Shown here one piece after another: positions 18,331 to 27,510 of a stretch of 62,867 nt of DNA. The stretch's first letter is position 1. Each line of letters begins with the position of its first letter. The stretch is from a virus: the IMG/VR virus record IMGVR_UViG_3300033571_011317, positions 1 through 62,867 of that record; one strand, 5' to 3'. The position numbers and the translations under genes are program-made. The notes beneath the pieces are model-generated. The model was not told where the DNA came from and searched no databases. It saw only the letters and a list, made by a program, of their open reading frames with translations.

Positions 18331-19768
18331 TGATCTAATTAAATGGAGAGATGAAAATCTAAATTCAATTAGTCCCAGCTTCTGTGCGGCTAAATGGTAC
18401 AACGCCAGTATCTTTTTAGGATCTGGCTATACTGGTAGCTGTCACTTACCTTTGCCGCATCCAATTGATGTCAGCGAAATTAGTTATAACCCCAGCGGCT
18501 TGCACAACACTGATCACAAAAAGCGTATGCGTAAAATGATGCTGGAAGGCAAAAAGCCAGCAGAGTGCGGCTATTGTTGGAAAGTGGAAGGCATTGGTAG
18601 AAATAATATCAGCGACCGTATTAATAAAAGTATTATATATAGCGCAGAAGATATTAAAAAAATCAAGGACATGAACTGGGCTGACGATGTTAATCTTAAA
18701 ACATTAGAGATCAGTTTTGATAGACAGTGTAACTTTGCCTGTAGCTATTGTAACGCAGGTTACAGTACAACATGGAGCTATGACATTGCCAAGAATGGCC
18801 CATATCAAAACTTCATTGCTGAAGGCGGTGGCGGGGGTGCATACCAGACTGATGGAGCGTGGAGCACAGCATATGGGCGCCATTTGGATGACAATCCCTA
18901 TGTGGAAGCGTTCTTTGAATGGTGGCCTGAATTATCTAAGAGCTTGCAAGAGCTACGTATTACTGGCGGCGAATGTACAGTTAGTCAAAACTTTTGGCGC
19001 TTTATTGATATTATAAACGAAAAGAATGAATACTTGGACATGCGCTTTGCGGTTAACAGTAATCTAGGTTCAAGCCCCAGAGCTTTGGAAAGACTAATTG
19101 AAGTAACTAAAACGCTGCCAGTTAAAGAGTTTGATTTGTTTACCAGCAACGAAAGCTTTGGCTTACATGCCGAGTATCTGCGTGATGGTATGGACTATAA
19201 AGTATGGCGCAGTAACTTAGTCAACTTCATTGAAAATGCCAAGTTTAGAAATGTCACCATCATGATGACTATATCTAATCTATGTTTGTTTAGTATAACA
19301 GAATTCATGGACGATATGTTAGAACTTAAACAAAAATATGGAAACAATAGACCTTATTTGGATCTAAACATATTGCGCTGGCCTGCATACATGAGCCCAG
19401 TTACGTTGCCCAACGATCTCAAAGATGAAGTACATTCGAAACTATCAGCATGGTATGATCTGCACAAAGATAGTCGGTATTTAGAAGCAGGTGAAAAAGC
19501 CAGCATCAAACGATTAATTGATTATTTAGAAGTTGTCCAAACAGGTCACGTATCTACTACTCACGATAAGTCTGCATTGTTCCACGACTTTAAGAGTTTC
19601 TATTCACAGTATGATGCTAGAAGAAACAAAAACATAGTTAATACATTTCCGGAAATAGCCAATTGGTACGAAAGCATAGAACTTAATAAAAATTATGAGA
19701 TAGTTAAGCTAGTAGAACAATCAGGAATAACTTTTGCCGAAACAGGGGTATATAAGGAAAATGATTGA
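18323..19768 (+). CDS. Radical SAM enzyme, N-terminal twitch type, GGEC variant
   Basis: A 481-residue paralogue of the preceding gene. The auxiliary Cys domain comes first (F-C near 21, G-S-C-H-L near 46, C-G-Y-C-W near 83), then C-N-F-A-C-S-Y-C at about 136-143. The SAM-contact motif reads G-G-E-C near 215 instead of G-G-E-P, and a run of five Gly lies near residues 170-175. Shared extended segments with the upstream gene ('F-F-E-W-W-P-E', 'L-R-I-T-G-G-E') show a recent tandem duplication. The substrate is unknown. It overlaps the SGNH hydrolase gene by 8 nt. Confidence 0.85.
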   Translation: MSDDLIKWRDENLNSISPSFCAAKWYNASIFLGSGYTGSCHLPLPHPIDVSEISYNPSGLHNTDHKKRMRKMMLEGKKPAECGYCWKVEGIGRNNISDRINKSIIYSAEDIKKIKDMNWADDVNLKTLEISFDRQCNFACSYCNAGYSTTWSYDIAKNGPYQNFIAEGGGGGAYQTDGAWSTAYGRHLDDNPYVEAFFEWWPELSKSLQELRITGGECTVSQNFWRFIDIINEKNEYLDMRFAVNSNLGSSPRALERLIEVTKTLPVKEFDLFTSNESFGLHAEYLRDGMDYKVWRSNLVNFIENAKFRNVTIMMTISNLCLFSITEFMDDMLELKQKYGNNRPYLDLNILRWPAYMSPVTLPNDLKDEVHSKLSAWYDLHKDSRYLEAGEKASIKRLIDYLEVVQTGHVSTTHDKSALFHDFKSFYSQYDARRNKNIVNTFPEIANWYESIELNKNYEIVKLVEQSGITFAETGVYKEND

Positions 19769-20426
19769 TAAAATTTATGCATACGGAGATAGCTTTACTG
19801 CTGGAGACGGTATAAAGTCCAAAGATGCATGGCCTGCTAAATTGGGAGACTTAATGAAGACCCCTGTTGTTAATAGAGGCGTGCCAGGAGGTTCTAACAA
19901 GCTTAGTATAATTAATTTGTTAAATGACTTTGCAGACATAGAGCATCCAGCCAGGGCATTGGTGGTATTTTCTTGGACTGGCATATCACGCACAGCAGTA
20001 TATTTTCCAGAAAAGAAACAATGGGAAAACATACTGCTGGGGCATGATCCATATGAAGAATATCTGAAAAAAATGAAAGATATTTGGTACGAGCATTTCT
20101 ATAGTGACTACGAAGGCCTGATGGAATATTACATGCAACAGATATTTGTAGCATCTTTTCTGGAGGCTAGAAACATACAGTATGCTTTTATAAATTCTTT
20201 TTTAGAAGGTTATATAGATAAAGAACCTTTTGAAAACCAATATAAAAATATGGTTAAGTTATTGCCAACAAAGAAATTTGTACTAGGCTACGACACATCT
20301 ATCTACGAAGTTTATTGTTTAAATAAAGGCTTGAAGTGCAGTGATGGATATCATCCCAACGAGGAAGCACACGCAGAGTTGGCAAAGAAAATAAAATTGT
20401 TTCTTAGAGATATACGATTGATATGA
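19761..20426 (+). CDS. SGNH/GDSL-type hydrolase (copy 1)
   Basis: A 221-residue protein beginning with the block I motif Y-G-D-S-F-T-A-G-D (nucleophile Ser near residue 10). Block II-type 'G-V-P-G-G-S-N' is near 44 and the catalytic D-G-Y-H near 200, giving a complete SGNH set. Such enzymes remove or transfer acyl (often acetyl) groups on sugars, or cleave esters in lipids. No signal peptide is seen, so action is cytoplasmic or virion-associated. The ATG at 19761 with AAGGAAA just upstream is chosen over a TTG nine codons earlier. It is the first of three consecutive SGNH genes. Confidence 0.8.
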   Translation: MIDKIYAYGDSFTAGDGIKSKDAWPAKLGDLMKTPVVNRGVPGGSNKLSIINLLNDFADIEHPARALVVFSWTGISRTAVYFPEKKQWENILLGHDPYEEYLKKMKDIWYEHFYSDYEGLMEYYMQQIFVASFLEARNIQYAFINSFLEGYIDKEPFENQYKNMVKLLPTKKFVLGYDTSIYEVYCLNKGLKCSDGYHPNEEAHAELAKKIKLFLRDIRLI

Positions 20427-21310
20427 TTCGACATCTAGTCACCGGAGGGTGTAGCTTTAGTACTGGTGACAATGATAATGGCTGGGTAGGAAGCCTTACA
20501 GGATTTCTGCTAGAATATAATCCCAATCTAACTACAAATCACACAGGCAGAAATAGCAGCGGACAAGAACTTATACAAAAACGTGTAATGTCTGCAATAT
20601 TATCTGCCATTGAATCGGGCATTGACAATAATGAAATCTTAGTTGCCGTTATGTGGAGCGGCACCAGCAGAAAGTCTTGGTTCATTGATAATCCTACAAT
20701 AATAGAACGCATGGTCAATGACTGGCCCAACTTCCATGGCGGAATGACACATCAGTTTTTAAATCTCACTGATGATAACATAGACGGTGATGGTGTATTT
20801 TATACCAAGAACGGATCAGAATTCAAGTACAACAAGAACGGCGGCTGGTACTTAACTGTCAATGGCAGCGACTCTACATTGGACTTTGTGCAACAACATT
20901 ATCTCTTAGATAAAGAAGTCAACGGAGTAGGCAAGACACATTCGAGTTTGGAAAATATCATTATGCTTCAAAATTTTTGTAAGCTACATAACGTAAAATT
21001 GATCAATCAATTTTTCATGAAGCACGTATATGAAGATATTATTAAACATAAAGATCACGAAATAGTAAATTATTTGTACAAACAGTTTGATCATACTCAT
21101 ACGATAACACAGGGTATGTTTGAATATTTGCACAAGTTTATTGGTGTCACTGAAGATGACGCAATATTATTATCACACGATGATAGGAAAAGTTTGCAAA
21201 ATAAATACAATCTAGAATACTTTGCACAAGACGGCTTTCACCCTAGCCAGCAAGGACACGACATATGGTGTGAAGATATATTATTCCCGTTGGTAAAGAA
21301 ATTATTATGA
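20423..21310 (+). CDS. SGNH/GDSL-type hydrolase (copy 2)
   Basis: A 295-residue protein with G-G-C-S-F-S-T-G-D near residues 8-16 (block I Ser) and a complete D-G-F-H-P-S near 272 for the Asp-His pair. 'G-R-N-S-S-G-Q' near 43 can serve as block II. The insert between about residues 90 and 180 is longer than in copy 1. ATGA overlaps tie it to both neighbouring SGNH genes. The expected activity is ester hydrolysis or acyl transfer on a glycan; the substrate is not known. Confidence 0.8.
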   Translation: MIRHLVTGGCSFSTGDNDNGWVGSLTGFLLEYNPNLTTNHTGRNSSGQELIQKRVMSAILSAIESGIDNNEILVAVMWSGTSRKSWFIDNPTIIERMVNDWPNFHGGMTHQFLNLTDDNIDGDGVFYTKNGSEFKYNKNGGWYLTVNGSDSTLDFVQQHYLLDKEVNGVGKTHSSLENIIMLQNFCKLHNVKLINQFFMKHVYEDIIKHKDHEIVNYLYKQFDHTHTITQGMFEYLHKFIGVTEDDAILLSHDDRKSLQNKYNLEYFAQDGFHPSQQGHDIWCEDILFPLVKKLL

Positions 21311-22089
21311 AAAGATTTTTTGCATTTGGTTGTAGTTATACTAGGTATGCTTATGCTACATGGGCAGACTTAATTGGTATAAATTTTGAAGAGTATTATA
21401 ATTATGGCAGAGCAGGCTGCTCTAACACTTACATAATGAACAGGATCGTTGAAGCCGATCACATATATAAATTTAATCCAGATACTGATTTTGTCATTGT
21501 GATGTTAACCGGCTTTGGTAGATTTAGTTATTTGCCACCCAATGCCAATTGGCAAACAAAGGGTGATTTATATTCGTATAATTATAACACCAACGATCCT
21601 GTTACTGTAGAATTTACAAAAAATATGTGGAGTGATGACTGGGCAGTATATCAGTCTTGGATCGCAGCCAAAGTAATTAAGCAAACACTAAAAAATGTTA
21701 AACATAATATAGTCATGGGCATAGACAATTCTGCTTACTTAGACGGCACGGCCAGCGTCAGTAATTATATGAAACCAATGGCCGACGAAATATACGCAAT
21801 GCTAGATGTTGATATTACGTTAGATAAATGGAAAGAAAAAAATCAATACACAGATAGTCCATTTTGGACAGAAGAAAATCGCAGAGATGGGCATCCGAGT
21901 ACGAATGTATATCTTAAATACATTGAAGAATTTCTCCCTAGATTTAATACAACTAAAACAAGAAAATTTGTCAACAAATGGAATATAGACTTTGATTATA
22001 CAAGTCAATATAACATGGAAATCAAATTTAACAGAGAATTTAGAGGAACATTCGATCGAGCTCACAATAACAGTTTATTAAATGGATAA
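21307..22089 (+). CDS. SGNH/GDSL-type hydrolase (copy 3)
   Basis: A 260-residue protein with F-G-C-S-Y-T at residues 7-12, 'G-R-A-G-C-S-N' near 37 and R-D-G-H-P-S near 196. The Asp-His spacing here is D-x-H, one residue shorter than the classical D-x-x-H but common in GDSL-like proteins. About 50 residues follow the catalytic His with no known motif. It overlaps the previous gene by 4 nt and the next by 8 nt. Probable esterase or acyltransferase on a sugar; the substrate is unknown. Confidence 0.75.
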   Translation: MKRFFAFGCSYTRYAYATWADLIGINFEEYYNYGRAGCSNTYIMNRIVEADHIYKFNPDTDFVIVMLTGFGRFSYLPPNANWQTKGDLYSYNYNTNDPVTVEFTKNMWSDDWAVYQSWIAAKVIKQTLKNVKHNIVMGIDNSAYLDGTASVSNYMKPMADEIYAMLDVDITLDKWKEKNQYTDSPFWTEENRRDGHPSTNVYLKYIEEFLPRFNTTKTRKFVNKWNIDFDYTSQYNMEIKFNREFRGTFDRAHNNSLLNG

Positions 22090-23512
22090 AGCAACACTAC
22101 CCTTATTATATGATTACGTATTTCCCAATTCAGTATTAGCTAATGCACTACAAACTGAATTAGGAATGGTTAATTATTTGCACAGCATGAATACAACTAC
22201 AGTACGGGATTGTGGTTTATTTGAACAGCAAGTGCATACGGGATCCGACAATGACACAACAATGTCATTCATATTAGGCAAATCATTTGGTACTTGGCCT
22301 AACACTGGCCCAGGTACACATTTAACTGCCGGGCCATGCATGGAACTTGTTGACGCCAAAGAAGAAAGTTTATATTTTGGCAAACGCAAATTCGACAAAT
22401 ACCTATATCCTATAAAGGTTAGCCCGCATATTGATCAATTTTGCGGTGCCGCATTTAATGGCACAAAAATAGCAGGTAATTTCTTTTGGAAATATATTTC
22501 CGCTGAAGCGTTAGATGATATAAGAAAAGGCCGCGCAACTATCGTATTGGACTATGCACAGGAAAACTTTGTTTCAAAGTCTACGTATGAAAATTTACAT
22601 ACGGCACTTGAATATAGCGGTATTCCAAAAAATCAAGTAATAATGGCATTTAACACCTTCAATGCTGAAGAAGTTTATAATTCTTGGTTCCCCGAAGAGG
22701 AGCAAATGTTGATAGTTAAAAGCTGGCCATTTGTCATTAGTAATACTAGTTATTTCTATATGCAGACTAGAGAAGGCAGAACTGAGCCAGAAAGATTCTT
22801 GGAGTCTAAAAAGCGTATTCGACCACATTCTTTTTTGTTTAAAATCCGCAGAGCCCGTGACCATAGAATTGCCTTAGCTTTTGCAATGAACGAAGATAAT
22901 CTATTAGACCTTGGGGATTGGAGTTGGTTAGCAAATTTCGATCCATATGATACGTTAGTAGATGAATATAATCAACGCTATGGCTTTAAATTGACAAAGG
23001 CAAAAATGGATAAGCTATTCAGTAGACTACCTAAGTCACTTAAAGATGAGCCAAACGATACATATCACAGTGTGAGTTCTTGGACAGATAATCAGGTTAA
23101 TTCGTATAACAATGCATACTTTTATATCTGCACAGAAACATACACAGAAGGTCCATACAAATCAGTAACTGAAAAGATTTGCAAACCCATTGCCAATTAT
23201 ATGCCATTTGTATTTTTATCATTTCCCGGAGCATTGCAGTTATTACGTGATATGGGTTTTAAAACATTTAACGGCTTTATTGACGAAAGTTATGATTTAG
23301 AACAAGATACTGGCAAGCGAGTGGCAATGGTCTATGAAGAAATTAAAAAGTTATGTAAAATGAATAAGAAACAACTACATAATTGGTATTGGAGAATGGA
23401 AGATATACTATTACATAACAGGGAGCATTTATTAACGTTGTATAAAACAGATACAACAACTGAAAATTTTATTAAATTCCTCGATGAAAGAATTAAAGGA
23501 ACAAGAGAATGA
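22082..23512 (+). CDS. Large glycosyltransferase-like protein (copy 1 of 3)
   Basis: A 476-residue protein related to the genes at 24678 and 26065. The diagnostic C-terminal block is 'T-E-K-I-C-K-P-I-A', then 'P-F-V-F-L', then 'L-R-D-M-G-F-K-T-F' and 'I-D-E-S-Y-D' near residues 365-405. This resembles the 'S/T-E-K ... P-x-x' nucleotide-sugar-binding end of fucosyltransferase (GT10)-like enzymes and is frequent in marine phage genomes. Its N-terminal half is unlike the other two copies. Function as a glycosyltransferase is a tentative fold-level reading. ATGA overlaps link it to the RmlC-like gene. Confidence 0.6.
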   Translation: MDKATLPLLYDYVFPNSVLANALQTELGMVNYLHSMNTTTVRDCGLFEQQVHTGSDNDTTMSFILGKSFGTWPNTGPGTHLTAGPCMELVDAKEESLYFGKRKFDKYLYPIKVSPHIDQFCGAAFNGTKIAGNFFWKYISAEALDDIRKGRATIVLDYAQENFVSKSTYENLHTALEYSGIPKNQVIMAFNTFNAEEVYNSWFPEEEQMLIVKSWPFVISNTSYFYMQTREGRTEPERFLESKKRIRPHSFLFKIRRARDHRIALAFAMNEDNLLDLGDWSWLANFDPYDTLVDEYNQRYGFKLTKAKMDKLFSRLPKSLKDEPNDTYHSVSSWTDNQVNSYNNAYFYICTETYTEGPYKSVTEKICKPIANYMPFVFLSFPGALQLLRDMGFKTFNGFIDESYDLEQDTGKRVAMVYEEIKKLCKMNKKQLHNWYWRMEDILLHNREHLLTLYKTDTTTENFIKFLDERIKGTRE

Positions 23513-24054
23513 ATTATAAATTGCCCCAATGGGATAATGTTGATATATCTTATTTGTCAAAATTTGGCACAGAAGTTCCTGTGTATAGCCCCAGTGTATA
23601 CAGAGAATATCGTGGTGAAATTTTTACAACGTTCCATAGTGAAACTCATCCAGTTGTGAAATTACTGCCCACAGACGTTAATATACATGGAAGGTTTAGT
23701 AAGTCATATCAAGGAGTATTGCGTGGCTTACACTACGACAATAAGACTTGGAAATTAGTACAAGCCTTAGTAGGCGACATATACCTTGTAGTAATGGATG
23801 TTAGAGAACACAGTGTTAACTATGGCAAATGGGAAAGCTATATAATCTCAGAAAAAACTAGAGATCAAGTCTTAGTACCACCGGGCTTTGCTAATGGACA
23901 CTTTGCACTAACAGATTGCATATTCCATTATAACTTATTTTATCAAGGCGATTACGTTGATGAAAAAGCGCAAGGAGTGATTAAGTGGAATGATAGTAGA
24001 TTTAACATAGAATGGCCTACAGATAAGCCAGTGTTGCAAGCAAGAGATAGATGA
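23509..24054 (+). CDS. rmlC: dTDP-4-dehydrorhamnose 3,5-epimerase-like protein (RmlC family)
   Basis: A 181-residue cupin with the RmlC signature: 'G-V-L-R-G-L-H-Y' (catalytic His near residue 74), 'L-V-Q-A-L-V-G-D-I-Y-L-V-V-M-D-V-R' near 83-100, 'V-P-P-G-F-A-N-G-H' near 125 and a Tyr-containing 'H-Y-N-L-F-Y' near 139-144. Length equals the family norm. RmlC enzymes epimerise C3 and C5 of dTDP-4-keto-6-deoxyglucose on the way to deoxysugars such as rhamnose. The upstream enzymes RmlA and RmlB are not in this window, so the host or another phage region must supply the substrate, or the protein acts on a different keto-sugar. Confidence 0.85.
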   Translation: MNYKLPQWDNVDISYLSKFGTEVPVYSPSVYREYRGEIFTTFHSETHPVVKLLPTDVNIHGRFSKSYQGVLRGLHYDNKTWKLVQALVGDIYLVVMDVREHSVNYGKWESYIISEKTRDQVLVPPGFANGHFALTDCIFHYNLFYQGDYVDEKAQGVIKWNDSRFNIEWPTDKPVLQARDR

Positions 24055-24063
24055 AAGATTATT

Positions 24064-24693
24064 ATGATTAAAAACATTGACAAATATGAAATTGTAAGGC
24101 CAATTGACTTGACTAAAGAAGAGTTAATAGCATTTGAAGATAAGATTGTAAACCACTGGGAAAATGCCAAAATCCGTGGCCCAGTGCACTTGTCTAACGG
24201 CAACGAAGAACAACTGATTGAAATCTTTAAAAGAATTAAAACAACTGATTGGGTATTTTCTACATGGCGCAGTCATTATCATGCACTGCTTAAAGGCATT
24301 GATCCCGCAACTATTGAACAAGATATATTAGCTGGAAAAAGTATTACTATATGTAATTTAGATAATAAATTTTATTCCAGTGCTATTGTTGGCGGTACAT
24401 TATCAATTGCATTGGGCGTTGCACAAGCAATTAAAGATAATGGCAGCGATGAAAAAGTTTGGTGTTTCATTGGTGATATGAGTTTTGAAAGCGGTATCTT
24501 TTATGAAGTGCACAAATATGCTAGAAACTTTAATTTGCCGTTGTATTTTATTGTAGAAGATAATGCAGTATCTACTAATACTCCTACTGTAGCAACATGG
24601 AATCACAAACGTGATATTCCCGAAGATGTTATATGGTATGAATATAAATCTAAATTTCCTCATTATGGAACAGGCAAATGGGTCGTATTCTAA
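24064..24693 (+). CDS. TPP-dependent E1 alpha-like subunit (ThDP-binding half)
   Basis: A 209-residue protein matching the thiamine-diphosphate-binding half of E1/transketolase enzymes: 'V-F-S-T-W-R-S-H-Y-H' near 61-70, 'A-L-G-V-A-Q-A' near 118, and the ThDP/Mg motif G-D-M-S-F (near 137) with its Asn about 28 residues on in 'E-D-N-A'. It is shorter than a full dehydrogenase E1 alpha (usually over 320 residues). The complementary beta-like half is encoded 7 kb downstream at 31676. Together they could carry out two-carbon or acyl transfer on a sugar or keto acid. Its stop lies inside the next gene (16-nt overlap). Confidence 0.75.
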   Translation: MIKNIDKYEIVRPIDLTKEELIAFEDKIVNHWENAKIRGPVHLSNGNEEQLIEIFKRIKTTDWVFSTWRSHYHALLKGIDPATIEQDILAGKSITICNLDNKFYSSAIVGGTLSIALGVAQAIKDNGSDEKVWCFIGDMSFESGIFYEVHKYARNFNLPLYFIVEDNAVSTNTPTVATWNHKRDIPEDVIWYEYKSKFPHYGTGKWVVF

Positions 24694-26087
24694 AAGCAGT
24701 ATACTCGCACATTTACTCTAATGTTCGCGGCGAAAAGGTATATTTTAGCAACGGTATACCTCAGGTTGTAATGAATCATATTGAGAAAAAATATATTCAA
24801 GGGCATGATGAATTTAATCCGCATGAATGTGTAGAGCAAGTAAAAAATAATTCAACCATTGGTTGGAATTTAATGCACAACCTAGGTAATTTTCATTACT
24901 ATTTTATAAAAAATATTGGCGAACAGCATATAATTCCAATATATGATATAGATGTCAATGACGTAGATACAACGTATATCTTTCCCATTGAAATTGCAAC
25001 CTCGATTGATTCGCTGAATGCCAAAGTAAAAGTCGACTTAGACGGTACCAGTGTTGAATATTCTATAGAAGAAATTATTGAACCTATTATTAATCATTTA
25101 AAAGCAAATAGAATCAAAATAGTTATTTGTAATATACAAGATCCTTGTCATTTTGCGCCTGGTATACGAGAATTGGAATTAGTATTACGTAAATTAGGCG
25201 TTAGTGAATCTAATTTAGTGTTTATATTTGGCAATAAGTTTTTTAATCATACCAAAGATTTTCCGGATAGTTTAACGAATTTCACTTATGGTAATCTAGC
25301 ATTACAACAGCAAGCCCGCTGTATGTTTGATTTTCCTAGACCCACATCAATGGGTTATATATCTGACATTGTCAGAGACAGCGATTTAGATATTACTAAA
25401 ATACGACCAAAAAAGTTTCTTTGTTTTAATAGGTCTATGCGTTCACACAGATATTATCTGGCTTATATGGCAATGAAGTACAGTCTTTTAGATAATAGTA
25501 TCTTTAGTTTTGTTAGTATCCCACATGACCCAAATCATATTAGACGCGATGTAGAGGATTTGTTACCTGGCCCTATTACAGACGAAGATTTTAATAATCT
25601 AATGGCCCTATTGCCCTATGAAATAGACACTAATCATTTAACTGCTAATGAAAAAAGAGGCTTTGTAACTGATAATAATAAAAAGGAATGGTATACTGAT
25701 ACGTATTTCCATATTATATCAGAAACAAGTTTCCATGGACCTATAGATAATAGTCCATTCTTCTCGGAGAAAACATATAGGCCTATTATTAACTTACAGC
25801 CATTTATAATGGTTGGCGATTTCGGATCATTACGTCAGTTAAGAAAACTAGGCTTTAAAACATTTAGCCCATTTATAGACGAGAGTTATGATCTAGAGCC
25901 CGACTATGCAACAAGAATGCAAATGATTCAAAAAGAAATATTAAAATTAAATGCACTGAGTCATAAAGAATTACACGACTTATATTATTCAATGAAAGAT
26001 ATTTTAATTTATAATAGAGACCATTTCGCATCTTTTAAAGATACTGACCCATACAAGATATCTTATGAGTTTATTCAACAATTATAA
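24678..26087 (+). CDS. Large glycosyltransferase-like protein (copy 2 of 3)
   Basis: A 469-residue paralogue of the next gene along its whole length and of the gene at 22082 in its C-terminus. Shared landmarks are an N-terminal 'V-Y-F-S-N-G-I-P' strand, 'K-K-F-L-C-F-N-R-S-M-R-S-H-R' near 250, 'F-S-E-K-T-Y-R-P-I-I' near 365 and 'L-G-F-K-T-F-S-P-F-I-D-E-S-Y-D' near 392. The basic 'N-R-x-M-x-x-H-R' loop and S-E-K motif would suit binding of a nucleotide-sugar phosphate. It overlaps the TPP-enzyme gene by 16 nt and the next copy by 23 nt. Enzyme class is inferred only. Confidence 0.6.
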   Translation: MGRILKAVYSHIYSNVRGEKVYFSNGIPQVVMNHIEKKYIQGHDEFNPHECVEQVKNNSTIGWNLMHNLGNFHYYFIKNIGEQHIIPIYDIDVNDVDTTYIFPIEIATSIDSLNAKVKVDLDGTSVEYSIEEIIEPIINHLKANRIKIVICNIQDPCHFAPGIRELELVLRKLGVSESNLVFIFGNKFFNHTKDFPDSLTNFTYGNLALQQQARCMFDFPRPTSMGYISDIVRDSDLDITKIRPKKFLCFNRSMRSHRYYLAYMAMKYSLLDNSIFSFVSIPHDPNHIRRDVEDLLPGPITDEDFNNLMALLPYEIDTNHLTANEKRGFVTDNNKKEWYTDTYFHIISETSFHGPIDNSPFFSEKTYRPIINLQPFIMVGDFGSLRQLRKLGFKTFSPFIDESYDLEPDYATRMQMIQKEILKLNALSHKELHDLYYSMKDILIYNRDHFASFKDTDPYKISYEFIQQL

Positions 26088-27510
26088 TCGAGATATAAAA
26101 TTAGTTTACAGCGGTTCTTTTGTCAATTATCAGGGCAAGGAGTTTCTTTTAAACGGCTTACCTCCGCAGGTAAATGCGTATATATTGGATAGACTTAAGG
26201 ATAACGAGTTTGCGTTTCAAAGTACGATTATCTCTGAATTACAAGCAGAAAATGAATCATCTACGTGGTTAGCACATGTAGCCCATAAAAACTTTTATAA
26301 CTATTACAAACTTCATTATGGCACTGATAATATAGTAACTGTTGACGAACTAGTATATGACGGCGACGTATATCTTTATCCCGTTGAGATTTGTTTCACT
26401 TTAAACTCAATTTACGGCAAGTATTCAATTAAATTGAATGGCACAGATTACGAGTACGAATTTATCGATACTTTAGATCCTAAGGTGTTGCTGGGATTAC
26501 AGACGGGTAATATCAAACTAGTATTGAATGTAATACACGATCCATTGGAGCATTCTGAAAACTTAGTAGAGATAGAAAAGTATTTTAATAATCACGGCAT
26601 TGCTGGAGAAAATATCATTGTCATAGGCGGTAATACCTTTGACAGTCATTACGATTTATATCCTAATAGTAAAATAAAAATAACAAATGGATATATTGTT
26701 TTAAATCAGTTAGCAGATAAATTCCAAGAATATCCCAGAGTAGGATCATTGGGATATAAATCGGATTATATTAAACCAGAAGACTTAGACCTTAATCATA
26801 TTCGCAGTAAGAAGTTTATTTGTATGAATAGGAATATGCACAGGCCGCATCGCTGGCTAAGTGCTTATATGGCGTTTAAGCATCGACTATTAAATGACAG
26901 CATTTTTAGTTTTGTAGCATTACACGATTATACCAATAAACATAGAATCTATAATGCAATATCCCATTTTACAGGGGAATCTGAGGAAGTAGAGTTAATT
27001 GTTGATGATATTGTTAACAATATTCCCATGGAAGTTGATACTGCACACTTGCCCTTAGATCAGAAACACAGCTTTAATCTTAATAACAACAATAAAGCAT
27101 TGTTTGCTGAGTCTTATATTAATATTGTAAATGAAACGTCATTTGAATTTGGTGGAGGCAAGTTTCCTTTTATCAGTGAAAAAACGTTTCATCATCCTAT
27201 AATTAATCTACAGCCATTTATAGTAATGGGTAATCCTTATACATTAAAAACATTGCGGGAGTTAGGATTTAAAACATTTAGTCCATTTATAGATGAAACA
27301 TATGATGAATGTACAGATTTTAGAAATAGATTTGAATTGATTAATGCTGAGATTTATAGGCTATCAGCGTTATCACTAAGTGAAATACATGATATATATT
27401 ATCAGCTAACAGATGTGTTAATACACAATCAAAATCATGCAAAGACGTTTGGTAAGTATAACCCATTTAATAAAACCTTTAACGATATAAGAAAGTGGTA
27501 TTTAAAATGA
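26065..27510 (+). CDS. Large glycosyltransferase-like protein (copy 3 of 3)
   Basis: A 481-residue tandem paralogue of the preceding gene: 'F-L-L-N-G-L-P' near the N-terminus, 'K-K-F-I-C-M-N-R-N-M-H-R-P-H-R' near 250, 'I-S-E-K-T-F-H-H-P-I-I' near 370 and 'L-G-F-K-T-F-S-P-F-I-D-E-T-Y-D' near 400. Retention of all blocks means the duplication has not decayed. Probable sugar transferase of unknown specificity. It ends in an ATGA overlap with the epimerase gene at 27507. Confidence 0.6.
   Translation: MSLFNNYNRDIKLVYSGSFVNYQGKEFLLNGLPPQVNAYILDRLKDNEFAFQSTIISELQAENESSTWLAHVAHKNFYNYYKLHYGTDNIVTVDELVYDGDVYLYPVEICFTLNSIYGKYSIKLNGTDYEYEFIDTLDPKVLLGLQTGNIKLVLNVIHDPLEHSENLVEIEKYFNNHGIAGENIIVIGGNTFDSHYDLYPNSKIKITNGYIVLNQLADKFQEYPRVGSLGYKSDYIKPEDLDLNHIRSKKFICMNRNMHRPHRWLSAYMAFKHRLLNDSIFSFVALHDYTNKHRIYNAISHFTGESEEVELIVDDIVNNIPMEVDTAHLPLDQKHSFNLNNNNKALFAESYINIVNETSFEFGGGKFPFISEKTFHHPIINLQPFIVMGNPYTLKTLRELGFKTFSPFIDETYDECTDFRNRFELINAEIYRLSALSLSEIHDIYYQLTDVLIHNQNHAKTFGKYNPFNKTFNDIRKWYLK

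Noticed and set aside
19734-19760. Upstream TTG start of the first SGNH gene
   Set aside because: It would add nine residues before a typical block I N-terminus and increase the overlap; the ATG at 19761 has AAGGAAA.
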